NCBI RefSeq assembly: GCF_011806405.1
Contig: NZ_JAATOW010000022.1
Coordinates: forward strand, 18,639 to 82,638
From: Pseudooceanicola sp. HF7
Lineage (GTDB): Bacteria; Pseudomonadota; Alphaproteobacteria; Rhodobacterales; Rhodobacteraceae
Direction: 5' to 3'
Length of the DNA stretch: 64,000 nucleotides
The notes below the pieces were generated by a model. That model saw only the letters and a program-made list of their open reading frames with translations, had not been told where the DNA came from and made no database searches. Position 1 is the stretch's first letter, and every line of letters begins with the position of its first letter. Shown piece after piece: positions 43,148 to 51,553 of the stretch. A program made the translations under genes and the position numbers.

Positions 43148-43693
43148 ATGGCACATATCCTTTTCATCCCCGGCAGCCTGCGAGAGGCCTCCTCTTCCCG
43201 GGCGACGGCCCGCGCCCTGGCGGCGCGGCTGCCGGCGGGGACCACCCATGACACCGTCGATCCCGGCCGCCTGCCGCATTACAACGCGGACATAAAGGAC
43301 GACCCGGAGGTCGCGGCCTTCCTGGAGAAGCTGAAAGGGGCGGACGGCGTGGTCTTCGTGTCGCCGGAGTACAATTACAGCATTCCCGGCCTGCTGAAGA
43401 ACGCGATCGACTGGGGGTCGCGCCCGGCCTTCGAGTCCCCCTTCAAGGACAAGCTCTGCCTGATCGTCTCGACCTCGGGCGGGGCGCTTGGCGGGGTGCG
43501 GGCGCAATCGCACCTGAAGTACGTGCTGAACGGCATGCTGGCGCGGGTCCATCCCTGCAAGGAGATCGTCGTGCCGATGGCCAACGGCAAGGTCGTCGAC
43601 GGCATGCTGGAAGATGACGCGATCCTGGAGTTCGCCGAAGAGGTGATGGGCGACTTCCTTTCCGCCTGCAAGGGCGGCGCGGCGGCGGGCTGA
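43148..43693 (+). CDS. NAD(P)H-dependent FMN reductase family protein
   Basis: Flavodoxin-like protein of 181 residues. IPGSLREASSSRATAR binds the FMN phosphate, and FVSPEYNYSIPGLLKNAIDWGSR is the family hallmark. Such proteins reduce FMN or quinones. As the last gene of the catabolic operon it could reduce a quinone formed from the aromatic substrate. GAAAGAGG lies before the ATG. Confidence 0.9.
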   Translation: MAHILFIPGSLREASSSRATARALAARLPAGTTHDTVDPGRLPHYNADIKDDPEVAAFLEKLKGADGVVFVSPEYNYSIPGLLKNAIDWGSRPAFESPFKDKLCLIVSTSGGALGGVRAQSHLKYVLNGMLARVHPCKEIVVPMANGKVVDGMLEDDAILEFAEEVMGDFLSACKGGAAAG

Positions 43694-43928
43694 CCGCTTA
43701 CTGGCGGGCGAAAAGCTGCAGGCCGTCTGGCCGGTGTGATCTTCTTTTCCGCCGGAGCCCGCGCTCTGATCGGGCAGGCTCCGGCCAAGACCATCGCACT
43801 TTCTGCGTGACTTATATTGTGGTGGGGTGCGTCCCTGCCACAATATCTGTCCTCTTCCCGCCCTCAGCTCAGGCCTTTTGCCGCCGGATCCGCCCGAGGT
43901 GCCAGCGGGCTCAGCCCCAGGTCCAAAC
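43694..43928. other. Gene-free region with two large hairpins
   Basis: Between the FMN reductase and ilvE there is no gene. Inverted repeats 43751-43759/43777-43785 (9 perfect pairs, 17-base loop) and 43814-43822/43838-43846 (9 perfect pairs, 15-base loop) stand in tandem. One or both may end the catabolic operon, but neither has a good T-run. Confidence 0.55.
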
Positions 43929-43960
43929 GAAAAGGGCCCACCGCGATGCGGCAGGCCCCT
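43929..43960 (-). terminator. Intrinsic terminator after ilvE
   Basis: On the minus strand a 12-base-pair stem (three G-U pairs) with a 3-base loop is followed by TTTCGTTT. It lies 24 bases past the ilvE stop. Confidence 0.8.
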
Positions 43961-43983
43961 CTGTCTCTGTCCGAAGTCCGCTC

Positions 43984-44850
43984 TTAGGCGCGGACGAGCT
44001 TTTCGTAGCTCAGGGAGATATCCTTGGTGATCTCGCCCACTTCGAAGTTGTAATCGCCGATCTGGCCCACCGGGGTGACCTCGGCCGCGGTGCCGGTCAG
44101 CCAGCATTGCTGGAAGCTTTCCAGCTCTTCCGGCATGATGTGGCGCTCGTGCACGGTCAGGCCCTTTTCCTTCAGCATCTCGATCACCGTGCGGCGGGTG
44201 ATGCCGTTCAGAAAGCAATCGGCCAGGGGCGTGTGCACTTCACCGTCCTTGACGAAGAAGATGTTCGCGCCGGTGCATTCGGCCACGTAGCCGCGGTAAT
44301 CCATGAACAGCGCGTCAGAGCAGCCCTTGGCCTCTGCCGCGTGCTTGGACATGGTGCAGATCATGTAGAGACCGGCAGCCTTGGCATGAACGGGGATCGT
44401 TTCGGGCGAGGGGCGCTTCCACTTGGCGATGTCGAGCTTGGCGCCCTTCATCTTGGCGTCGCCGTAGTAGTTGCCCCATTCCCAGCCCGCGACGGCCATC
44501 CGCACGGGGTTCTTGAGGGAGGAAACGCCCATGTCTTCGCCCGCGCCGCGCCAAGCGACGGCGCGCACATAGGCGTCCTTCCAGCCGTTGGCTTCCAGCA
44601 TCGCGTATTTGGCCGCTTCGATCTCTTCCACGGAGTAGGGGATCTCGAAGTCCAGCATGTTGGCAGAGGCGCGCAGGCGTTCGGAATGTTCCACGCCCTT
44701 GAAGATCTTGCCGTTGTAGCACCGCTCACCTTCGAAGACCGAAGAGGCGTAGTGCATGGCATGGGTCAGGATGTGTACATTCGCATCGCGCCACTCTACC
44801 AGCTTGCCATCCATCCAGATCTTGCCGTCGCGGTCATCATAAGCAGCCAT
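43984..44850 (-). CDS. ilvE: Branched-chain amino-acid aminotransferase
   Basis: Fold type IV PLP enzyme of 288 residues that makes the last step of Ile, Leu and Val synthesis. Motifs: HAMHYASSVFEGERCY, VRAVAWRGAGEDMGV, and SDALFMDYRGYVAECTGANIFFVKDG (the signature Glu region) with NGITRRTVIEML for the phosphate. The AAGLYM block contains the region of the Schiff-base Lys (AKAAG). A strong AGGAGG site precedes the ATG. The leader of about 80 bases has nested inverted repeats. Confidence 0.94.
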   Translation of the reverse strand: MAAYDDRDGKIWMDGKLVEWRDANVHILTHAMHYASSVFEGERCYNGKIFKGVEHSERLRASANMLDFEIPYSVEEIEAAKYAMLEANGWKDAYVRAVAWRGAGEDMGVSSLKNPVRMAVAGWEWGNYYGDAKMKGAKLDIAKWKRPSPETIPVHAKAAGLYMICTMSKHAAEAKGCSDALFMDYRGYVAECTGANIFFVKDGEVHTPLADCFLNGITRRTVIEMLKEKGLTVHERHIMPEELESFQQCWLTGTAAEVTPVGQIGDYNFEVGEITKDISLSYEKLVRA

Positions 44851-44889
44851 TGCGAACCTCCTGACATTCCAGTCAATTTTTCATAAGTT

Positions 44890-44931
44890 GCGTCAGTGCC
44901 GGGTCATTCATGCTGAATATTACGCTGACGC
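44890..44931 (-). promoter_or_regulatory. Nested inverted repeats in the ilvE leader
   Basis: GCGTCAG (44890-44896) pairs with CTGACGC (44925-44931) around an inner ATTCA-TGC-TGAAT (44906-44918). It lies between the predicted ilvE promoter and its start. It could be an operator or an RNA fold; the family of any regulator is not evident. Confidence 0.45.
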
Positions 44932-44937
44932 AGGGCT

Positions 44938-44966
44938 GATGTAACTTTTGATTCTTGGAAAGTCAA
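44938..44966 (-). promoter_or_regulatory. Promoter of ilvE
   Basis: On the minus strand TTGACT (44961-44966), a 17-base spacer and TACATC (44938-44943). The -35 is good, the -10 only fair. Confidence 0.45.
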
Positions 44967-44983
44967 CAAGCCTGACGTATTTT
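44955..44983 (+). promoter_or_regulatory. Possible petP promoter
   Basis: TTGGAA (44955-44960), 17 bases, TATTTT (44978-44983). It overlaps the divergent ilvE promoter, so the two genes may compete for polymerase. Confidence 0.35.
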
Positions 44984-45145
44984 ACCCACAGGGTTGAAAC
45001 GGGCGGGTGATCCGGGCCAAGGTCCAAAGCCGCCGCCGGGTGACGACAGGGACCGCGGACCATGGGGCCCCCGCAACCGCTCGCGCGGGGGGATGGTCCG
45101 CTAAGACTGGCCGGGAAACCGGCCCGGGAAATGGAAGGAACGTGC

Positions 45146-45643
45146 ATGTCGGATACGCAACTGGGGGACAACCTGCTTTTCCTGACGGACGAGCAATTGC
45201 GCCAGGGGATCGAGGCGATGTTCTTCGCCTACCGCGGCTTTACCGCCGCCCCGGACCAGCTGCTTGAGGGCACGGAGTACGGCCGGGCGCATCACCGGGC
45301 GCTGCACTTCATCGCGCGGGTGCCGGGGATGAAGGTCTCTCGCCTGCTGACCATCCTGGGCGTGACCAAGCAAAGCCTGAACCGCGTGCTGCGCAGCCTG
45401 ATCGACGATGGGCTGGTGGAAAGCCGGGTGGGCCTGGCGGACAAGCGCGAACGCAACCTCTACCTGACGGAAAAGGGCAGCGCCCTTGAGGCAGAGCTGT
45501 CTGAATCGCAGCGCAAATGGGTGCGCAGCGCCTATCGCAAGGCCGGGCCGGAAGCCGTCGCAGGCTTTCGCCAGGTGCTGGAAGCGATGATGGATGGCGA
45601 AATGCGCCGCGTGTATGGTACGCTCAGGGACGGAGGCACATGA
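45146..45643 (+). CDS. petP: MarR-family regulator, PetP-like
   Basis: MarR-type protein of 165 residues. The winged helix is visible at about 50-110: HHRALHFIARVPGMKVSRLL, ILGVTKQSLNRVLRSLIDDGLVESRVGLADKRERNLYLTEKG. It overlaps the next gene, an OmpR-type response regulator, by 4 bases. This is the arrangement of petP-petR described in Rhodobacter capsulatus, where the pair is needed for growth and linked to cytochrome bc1 and c2 expression. The GGAAGGAAC site fits the ATG at 45146 better than upstream starts. Confidence 0.75.
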   Translation: MSDTQLGDNLLFLTDEQLRQGIEAMFFAYRGFTAAPDQLLEGTEYGRAHHRALHFIARVPGMKVSRLLTILGVTKQSLNRVLRSLIDDGLVESRVGLADKRERNLYLTEKGSALEAELSESQRKWVRSAYRKAGPEAVAGFRQVLEAMMDGEMRRVYGTLRDGGT

Positions 45644-46353
45644 GCGACCCATTTCCGCATCTGCTGATCGTCGATGACGACGAACGTATCCGGGATCTTC
45701 TGGCGAAGTTCCTGAAGCGCAACAATTTCCTGATTTCCACGGCCCGCGATGCCGCCCATGCGCGCCGCCTGCTGACGGGGCTGGAATTCGACCTGATCGT
45801 GCTGGACGTGATGATGCCGGGCGAAGACGGGATTTCCCTGACCGAAAGCCTGCGCCAGGAGATCACGACTCCGATCCTTCTGCTGACCGCGCGCGGGGAA
45901 ACCGAAGACCGCATTCGCGGGCTTGAGGCCGGGGCGGACGATTACCTGACCAAGCCCTTCGAGCCGCGCGAACTGCTGCTGCGCATCAATGCCATCCTGC
46001 GCCGCATGCCGGAACTGCCCAGCCAGGCCACCGTGCCCAAGGTGCTGCACATGGGCGACGTGCGCTACGACATGGAGCGCGCAGAGCTTTGGCGGGGCGA
46101 TGCGCCGGTGCGGCTGACCGCGACAGAGGTTCAACTGATGCGCGTCTTCTCTGCCCACCCCGGAGAGCCCCTGACCCGCCTGCAACTGGTTGAGGAACTG
46201 GGCCGTGGCGGTTCCGGCGAACATACCGGGGCGCAAGAACGCGCCGTGGATGTCCAGATCACCCGGCTGCGCCGCAAGATCGAAAACGATCCGCGCCAGC
46301 CGCGCTACCTTCAGACGGTGCGCGGGGCGGGCTACCTGCTGGCCCCGGACTGA
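45640..46353 (+). CDS. petR: OmpR-family response regulator, PetR-like
   Basis: Response regulator of 237 residues. The receiver domain shows the acidic pocket VDDDE (11-15), the phospho-acceptor Asp56 in LIVLDVMMPGEDG and Lys in DDYLTKPFEP. The DNA-binding winged helix (about 140-237) ends RAVDVQITRLRRKIENDPRQPRYLQTVRGAGY. No histidine kinase gene adjoins it, so it is an orphan here. Translational coupling to the MarR gene (ATGA, with GGAGG upstream) supports the PetPR assignment. Confidence 0.85.
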   Translation: MSDPFPHLLIVDDDERIRDLLAKFLKRNNFLISTARDAAHARRLLTGLEFDLIVLDVMMPGEDGISLTESLRQEITTPILLLTARGETEDRIRGLEAGADDYLTKPFEPRELLLRINAILRRMPELPSQATVPKVLHMGDVRYDMERAELWRGDAPVRLTATEVQLMRVFSAHPGEPLTRLQLVEELGRGGSGEHTGAQERAVDVQITRLRRKIENDPRQPRYLQTVRGAGYLLAPD

Positions 46354-46359
46354 GCGGGC

Positions 46360-47322
46360 TCAGCTGCCCAGCAGCGCTTCCAGGTCCGCGATCATCGCTT
46401 CGGTCATGCGCCGGGCCAGGCGGATGCGGCGCGGCGGCAGGCTTGCGTCTTCCACCCGCACCAGGGTTTCGTAGCACAGGAAATAGGGCAGGAAGACCTT
46501 CTGCTCGATCTCCGTCAGCTCGAAGGCCCGGGTGAAGGCTGCGATCTGGCCTGCGTCCACGCCAAGGGATTGCCTGCCCGATGGCAGCATGTCCCGGCGG
46601 GCGCTATGCACCAGGTAGCGCGCCATGTCGCGGTAGATCGGCGCGATCCCGGCGGCGCTGATGTCGATTCCCCACAGCAACTCCCGCCCCGGCGACCAGA
46701 TCAGGTTGTTGGGATGGTAATCGCCATGGGCCAGCGACACGCGCCAGTCGCCCTCTACCTGGCGGGCCAGTGTCAGCATCAGCTCAAGCAGGCGGGATTC
46801 CGGTCCGACCAGCTCCGGATAGGGTTGCTTGGGGGCCTGTTGCAGCGCCCAGCGGCGCCAGGGCCCCTTGTTGGCGCCGCGCCAGATCAGCGAGGGGGCG
46901 GCCTGGGTGGCCAGCCAGCCGGCAACACGGGGGGCCATGGCAGGGCGCTCTGCCTCAGGCATGGTCTTCAGGAACTCCAGCAGCGGGGTGCCGCCGACGC
47001 GGGCGGTGACGCACATGGCGCCCTCTTCCAGCAGGGCCAGCGGTTCGGGCACGCGGTAGGGCCCCTGCGACATGTAGCTGCGCAACCGCTGGGATTCCTC
47101 TGCCCCGCGTGCAAAGGCCCGCGCGGCGGCGGGGGCCAGCGCCATGTGAAACACCGCCGCGCGCCCGTCGTACTGGCCAGAAAAGACCGCCCGCCGGCCC
47201 GGCAGCAGTCGCAACAGGTTCGACAGCTCTGCCGGGTGGCCGCGCAGCAGGGTCTCTGCCTGCTCCGTGGCGGCGAGGGCCTGTTCGGTCGGCGGTTCCG
47301 GGGTGGAGGGGCTGTCTGTCAT
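46360..47322 (-). CDS. Aminoglycoside-phosphotransferase-fold protein
   Basis: Protein of 320 residues with the APH/choline-kinase catalytic core: VSLAHGDYHPNNLIW (catalytic loop with His-Gly-Asp and the metal-binding Asn) followed by LLWGIDISAAGIAPIYRDMARYL (the Asp of the DFG equivalent). The N-terminal lobe is divergent. Such chromosomal proteins act on small molecules or sugars and are usually not resistance genes. It converges on petR with a 6-base gap. The substrate is unknown. Confidence 0.75.
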   Translation of the reverse strand: MTDSPSTPEPPTEQALAATEQAETLLRGHPAELSNLLRLLPGRRAVFSGQYDGRAAVFHMALAPAAARAFARGAEESQRLRSYMSQGPYRVPEPLALLEEGAMCVTARVGGTPLLEFLKTMPEAERPAMAPRVAGWLATQAAPSLIWRGANKGPWRRWALQQAPKQPYPELVGPESRLLELMLTLARQVEGDWRVSLAHGDYHPNNLIWSPGRELLWGIDISAAGIAPIYRDMARYLVHSARRDMLPSGRQSLGVDAGQIAAFTRAFELTEIEQKVFLPYFLCYETLVRVEDASLPPRRIRLARRMTEAMIADLEALLGS

Positions 47323-47458
47323 GCGGGCTAGGATTGCGGCCCCCGCGCCCCGGCGTCAATTGCCAGGCGTGCCTGCAAGCCCGATTGAACCTGCCGGAGT
47401 CGCCGGATAAGCTCAGGCGCAACAGAGTTCGACGAACCAGCCAAGACCGGAGCCCGCG

Positions 47459-47701
47459 ATGAGCGACACCCCGACCCAGGACATGTCCTTCGAAGCCGCC
47501 ATGAAGGAGCTTGAGAGCGTCGTCTCCAAGCTGGAACGCGGCGACGTGGAGCTTGAAGCCTCCATCAAGCTTTACGAACGCGGGGCAGAGCTGAAGAAGC
47601 ATTGCGAAAAGAAGCTGGCCGAGGCGCAAGAAAAGGTCGCCGCGATCACGCTGGACAGCGACGGCAACCCGGCAGGGCTGACCCCGGTCGAGGGTCTCTG
47701 A
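47459..47701 (+). CDS. xseB: Exodeoxyribonuclease VII small subunit
   Basis: Small helical subunit of 80 residues; with XseA it degrades single-stranded DNA to short oligonucleotides. FEAAMKELESVVSKLERGDVELEASIKLYERGAELKKHCEKKL is the defining family core. It is followed immediately by ispA, whose TTG start comes 1 base after its stop, then dxs: the common xseB-ispA-dxs order. Confidence 0.96.
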   Translation: MSDTPTQDMSFEAAMKELESVVSKLERGDVELEASIKLYERGAELKKHCEKKLAEAQEKVAAITLDSDGNPAGLTPVEGL

Positions 47702-47702
47702 C

Positions 47703-48563
47703 TTGTTCAAGCCAGCCCTGGATGGCGCGGCAGAGGCGATCTCTGCCCATTTCACGCAGCTGCTCGCCGGATACGAAGGCAAGACGGGCGACGCGATGCT
47801 TTACGCCGTGGGCGGGGGTAAGCGGCTGCGCGGCTTCATGGTGCTGGAAGGCGCGCGCCTGCATGGCGTGGCCGATGGCCCGGCGCTGAACGCCGCCGCC
47901 GCGATCGAGGCGATGCACGCCTATTCGCTGGTGCATGACGATCTGCCGGCCATGGATGATGACGACCTGCGCCGGGGCCTGCCCACCACCCATGTGAAAT
48001 GGGACGAGGCGACCGCGATCCTGGCCGGTGACGCCCTGCAGACCTTGGCCTTCGAGCTGCTTGCCAATTGCGATCTGCCGGCCGATCGCCGGGTCGCGCT
48101 GGTCGCGGACATGGCGCGCGCCGCGGGCGGGCAGGGCATGGTCCTGGGCCAGGCGCTGGACATCGCCGCGGAAACCGCCGCCACCCCGCTGACGCTTGAG
48201 CAGATCAAGCGGTTGCAGGCGCTCAAGACCGGGGCGCTGTTCCATTGGTCCGCCACCGCCGGCGCGGTCATGGCCGGGGCCGATCCCGAGCCGCTGGCGC
48301 GCTATGCCGCGGCCCTGGGCCTGGCCTTCCAGATCGCCGATGACATCCTGGATGTCGAAGGGGACGAGGCATTGGCAGGAAAACGCCTGAACAAGGACAG
48401 CGCGGCGGGCAAGGCCACTTTCGTGTCCCTGATGGGCCTTGAAGCCGCCCGGACAGAGGCGCAGACCCTGATCGAGGCCGCTTGCGATGCCTTAACCATA
48501 TACGGTGAAGATGCGGAAAACTTGCGGCAGGCCGCCCGCTTCGTTATCTCGCGTCAAAGCTGA
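47703..48563 (+). CDS. ispA: Farnesyl diphosphate synthase
   Basis: Isoprenoid chain synthase of 286 residues that adds IPP to DMAPP and GPP, giving farnesyl diphosphate for quinones, carotenoids and undecaprenyl carrier. The first Asp-rich motif is VHDDLPAMDDDDLRRG (78-92); the second is FQIADDILDVEGD (about 213-225). GGKRLRG near 38-44 binds IPP. The start codon is TTG at 47703, placed right after the xseB stop, so translation is likely coupled. Confidence 0.95.
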   Translation: MFKPALDGAAEAISAHFTQLLAGYEGKTGDAMLYAVGGGKRLRGFMVLEGARLHGVADGPALNAAAAIEAMHAYSLVHDDLPAMDDDDLRRGLPTTHVKWDEATAILAGDALQTLAFELLANCDLPADRRVALVADMARAAGGQGMVLGQALDIAAETAATPLTLEQIKRLQALKTGALFHWSATAGAVMAGADPEPLARYAAALGLAFQIADDILDVEGDEALAGKRLNKDSAAGKATFVSLMGLEAARTEAQTLIEAACDALTIYGEDAENLRQAARFVISRQS

Positions 48564-48608
48564 GGGACCGAAGGGGGGGACCGCAGCCCGCCAGGAACCG
48601 GAGCCAGA

Positions 48609-50534
48609 ATGACCCAAAGACCCGATACCCCGCTGCTCGACAGGGTCGTGACCCCGGCCGACATGAAATCGCTCTCCGATGCGGAGCTGCGCCGCCTGGC
48701 CGATGAGCTGCGGGCAGAGACGATTTCCGCAGTCTCCGAAACCGGCGGCCACCTGGGCGCCGGCCTGGGCGTGGTGGAGCTGACTGTGGCGCTGCATGCG
48801 ATCTTCGAGGCCCCGCGCGACAAGATCATCTGGGATGTCTCCCACCAGTCCTATCCGCACAAGATCCTGACCGGCCGGCGGGACCGCATCCGCACCCTGC
48901 GCCAGAAGGACGGCCTGTCCGGTTTCACCAAGCGCAGCGAAAGCCCCTTTGATCCCTTCGGCGCGGCACACAGCTCCACCTCCATTTCCGCGGCGCTCGG
49001 CTTTTCCGTGGCGCGCGACCTTGGCGGCCAGGTGCCGGAGGGGCTGGGCGATGCGATCGCGGTGATCGGCGATGGCGCGATGAGCGCCGGCATGGCCTTC
49101 GAGGCGTTGAACAACGCCGGCCACCTGGGCAAGCGGCTGATCGTGATCCTGAACGACAACGAGATGTCGATCGCGCCCCCTGTCGGCGCGCTCTCGTCCT
49201 ACCTCACGCGGCTTTATGCCGGCGATCCCTTCCACCAGTTCCGCGCCGCGGCCAAGGGCGCTGCCAGCTTCCTGCCGCCGCCCTTCAAGGAAGGCGCCAA
49301 GCGCGCCAAGGAGATCCTGAAGGGCATCGCCGTTGGCGGCACGCTGTTCGAAGAGCTGGGCTTTTCCTACATCGGCCCGCTGGATGGCCATGACATGAGC
49401 CAGCTTCTGCCGGTGCTGCGCACGGTCAAGGCCCGCGCCACAGGGCCGGTGCTGATCCACATGGTCACCAAGAAGGGCAAGGGCTACGCGCCCGCAGAGC
49501 GCGCCTCTGACAAGGGCCATGCCACCGCCAAGTTCGAGGTGGAGAGCTTCAAGCAGAAGAAGGCCCCCTCCAACGCGCCCAGCTATACCTCTGTCTTCGC
49601 CCAGGAGCTGGTGCGCCTGGCGGCAGAGGACAGCCGCGTCTGCGCCGTCACCGCCGCCATGCCCGATGGCACCGGCCTTGGGCTGATGGCGGAACGCTTC
49701 CCCTCGCGCACCTTCGACGTGGGCATTGCCGAACAGCATGGTGTGACCTTTGCCGCCGCCCTGGCGGCCGGGGGCATGCGGCCGTTCTGCGCGATGTATT
49801 CGACCTTCCTGCAACGGGGTTACGACCAGGTGGTGCATGATGTCGCCATCCAGCGCCTGCCGGTGCGCTTCGCAATCGACCGCGCGGGGCTTGTCGGCGC
49901 GGATGGCGCGACCCACGCTGGCAGCTACGACGTGGCCTACATGGCCAACCTGCCCGGCATGGTGGTCATGGCCGCCGCGGATGAGGCAGAGCTTAAGCAC
50001 ATGGTTGCCACCGCCGCCGAACATGACGAGGGCCCCATCGCCTTCCGCTACCCGCGCGGAGAGGGGCTTGGCGTTGAAATGCCCGAGGTCGGCGTGCCGC
50101 TGGAAATCGGCAAGGGCCGCATGATCCGCGAAGGCAGCCGCGTGGCGATCCTGTCCTTCGGCACCCGCCTGGGCGAGGTGCTGAAAACCTGCGAGGCGCT
50201 CGCGGCGCGCGGCATCACCCCCACGGTGGCCGATGCCCGTTTCGCCAAGCCGCTGGACCGTGACCTGATCCTGCGCCTGGTCGCAGAACACGAGGCGCTG
50301 ATCACCATCGAAGAGGGTGCGATCGGCGGTTTCGGCAGCCATGTCGCCCAGCTTCTGGCCGAAGAGGGCTGCTTTGACGGCGGGCTCAAGTTCCGCTCCA
50401 TGGTGCTGCCCGATACCTTCATCGACCAGTCCAGCCCCGAGGACATGTATGCCACAGCCGGGCTGAATGCCTCGGACATCGAACGCAAGGTGCTTGAGGT
50501 GCTGGGCGTCGACTCCCTTGAGAAACGCGCCTGA
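48609..50534 (+). CDS. dxs: 1-deoxy-D-xylulose-5-phosphate synthase
   Basis: Thiamine-diphosphate enzyme of 641 residues, the first committed step of the MEP isoprenoid pathway (pyruvate plus glyceraldehyde 3-phosphate). [28 protein letters not shown], the TPP motif region [22 protein letters not shown] and the C-terminal [20 protein letters not shown] are all present. Length is normal. It completes xseB-ispA-dxs and depends on thiamine, whose uptake gene thiB lies at the right end of the window. Confidence 0.98.
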   Translation: MTQRPDTPLLDRVVTPADMKSLSDAELRRLADELRAETISAVSETGGHLGAGLGVVELTVALHAIFEAPRDKIIWDVSHQSYPHKILTGRRDRIRTLRQKDGLSGFTKRSESPFDPFGAAHSSTSISAALGFSVARDLGGQVPEGLGDAIAVIGDGAMSAGMAFEALNNAGHLGKRLIVILNDNEMSIAPPVGALSSYLTRLYAGDPFHQFRAAAKGAASFLPPPFKEGAKRAKEILKGIAVGGTLFEELGFSYIGPLDGHDMSQLLPVLRTVKARATGPVLIHMVTKKGKGYAPAERASDKGHATAKFEVESFKQKKAPSNAPSYTSVFAQELVRLAAEDSRVCAVTAAMPDGTGLGLMAERFPSRTFDVGIAEQHGVTFAAALAAGGMRPFCAMYSTFLQRGYDQVVHDVAIQRLPVRFAIDRAGLVGADGATHAGSYDVAYMANLPGMVVMAAADEAELKHMVATAAEHDEGPIAFRYPRGEGLGVEMPEVGVPLEIGKGRMIREGSRVAILSFGTRLGEVLKTCEALAARGITPTVADARFAKPLDRDLILRLVAEHEALITIEEGAIGGFGSHVAQLLAEEGCFDGGLKFRSMVLPDTFIDQSSPEDMYATAGLNASDIERKVLEVLGVDSLEKRA

Positions 50535-50549
50535 GGGTACCTACCCAAG

Positions 50550-50571
50550 GGCCGCCTGACCGGGCGGCCCG
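50550..50571. terminator. Hairpin between convergent dxs and VIT-type genes
   Basis: A perfect 8-base-pair GC stem (50550-50557 with 50564-50571), 6-base loop, no T-run. Likely a shared end structure of the two convergent genes. Confidence 0.45.
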
Positions 50572-50583
50572 GCAGGCCCCCCG

Positions 50584-51288
50584 CTAGACCGCCACGCCGA
50601 ACAGCGCGCCGACCCCGGCGGTGACGGCCATGGCCATGGCCCCCCAGAACAGCACCCGGAATGTGCCGCGCAGCATCGGCGCGCCGCCGGTCTTCGCGCC
50701 AAGTGCGCCCAGCCCGGCCAGCGCGACCAGCGTGGCGATCACCACCGCCGGCAGGATCGCGCCCTCCGGCGCCAGCATCGCAGCCGCCACGGGCACCGCC
50801 GCCGCCGCGGTGAAGGTCAGGCCGGAGGCCGCAGCGGCCTGAAGCGGATTGGCGGCATTGACCTCGTGCAGGCCCAGCTCTTCGCGGACATGGGCCTGAA
50901 GCGCGTCCTTCTCCGTCAGCTCCCGTGCCACCAGCGCCGCCGTCTGGGCCGACAGACCCCTGTCCTGGAAGATCTGGGCCAGCTCGCGTTCTTCTTCATC
51001 GGGCATGGTTTCCAGCGCCTCGGCTTCGCGCGCGATATCGGCCTTTTCGCTGTCCGCCTGCGAGGAAACAGAGACATATTCCCCCGCCGCCATGGACATC
51101 GCCCCGGCTGCCAGCCCGGCCGCCCCGGCCACCAGGATCGCCCCGCGCCCCGGATCGGCCGCCGCCACGCCCACGATCAGCGAGGAGACGGACACGATTC
51201 CGTCATTGGCCCCCAGCACGGCGGCGCGCAGCCACCCGGTGCGAGTGGTGTAATGATGTTCGGGATGGATCTGGGGCGTCTCGGTCAT
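50584..51288 (-). CDS. VIT1/CCC1-type iron or manganese transporter
   Basis: Membrane protein of 234 residues. It opens with HPEHHYTTRTGWLRAAVLGANDGIVSVSSLIVGVAAAD, the VIT signature (GANDGIVSV). Helix 2 region SMAAGEYVSVSSQADSEKADI is also typical. A cytoplasmic segment rich in Glu (EAEALETMPDEEERELAQIFQDRGL) can bind metal in this family. Five helices are expected. It probably moves Fe(II) or Mn(II) out of the cytosol; which one is unclear. Confidence 0.9.
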   Translation of the reverse strand: MTETPQIHPEHHYTTRTGWLRAAVLGANDGIVSVSSLIVGVAAADPGRGAILVAGAAGLAAGAMSMAAGEYVSVSSQADSEKADIAREAEALETMPDEEERELAQIFQDRGLSAQTAALVARELTEKDALQAHVREELGLHEVNAANPLQAAAASGLTFTAAAAVPVAAAMLAPEGAILPAVVIATLVALAGLGALGAKTGGAPMLRGTFRVLFWGAMAMAVTAGVGALFGVAV

Positions 51289-51480
51289 CGGGCTGGTCCG
51301 TCTGGAGTTGCTGTCCCCAGATTACCTGGCCTGCGCCGCTTTGCCAGCCCTTGGCTGGCGCGCGCCCGCCGCGGGCGGCCTCCAAGCGCGGCGCGGGCTA
51401 GGGAAGATACTGGAAATTCACGGGAAATCGCGGCTCTACCTGCGTCCGCTCGCCGCAGGCCCAAGGAAGCTGCCCGGCCC

Positions 51481-51494
51481 TTGACCCAGATCAA
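51481..51494. promoter_or_regulatory. FNR/FnrL box upstream of ompW
   Basis: TTGACCCAGATCAA matches the FNR consensus TTGAT-N4-ATCAA at 9 of 10 positions and is centred about 66 bases before the ompW ATG. This suggests oxygen-dependent control by FnrL or a relative. Confidence 0.7.
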
Positions 51495-51553
51495 GGAAGC
51501 GTGAGCGGAGCGGGCGCATGACCGGGCTCACGAAAGTCTGAAAGGAATACGAC

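Noticed and set aside
46360..47322. Antibiotic resistance gene (aminoglycoside phosphotransferase)
   Set aside because: Only the kinase core is shared; the N-lobe is divergent and the context is housekeeping, so a resistance call is not supported.
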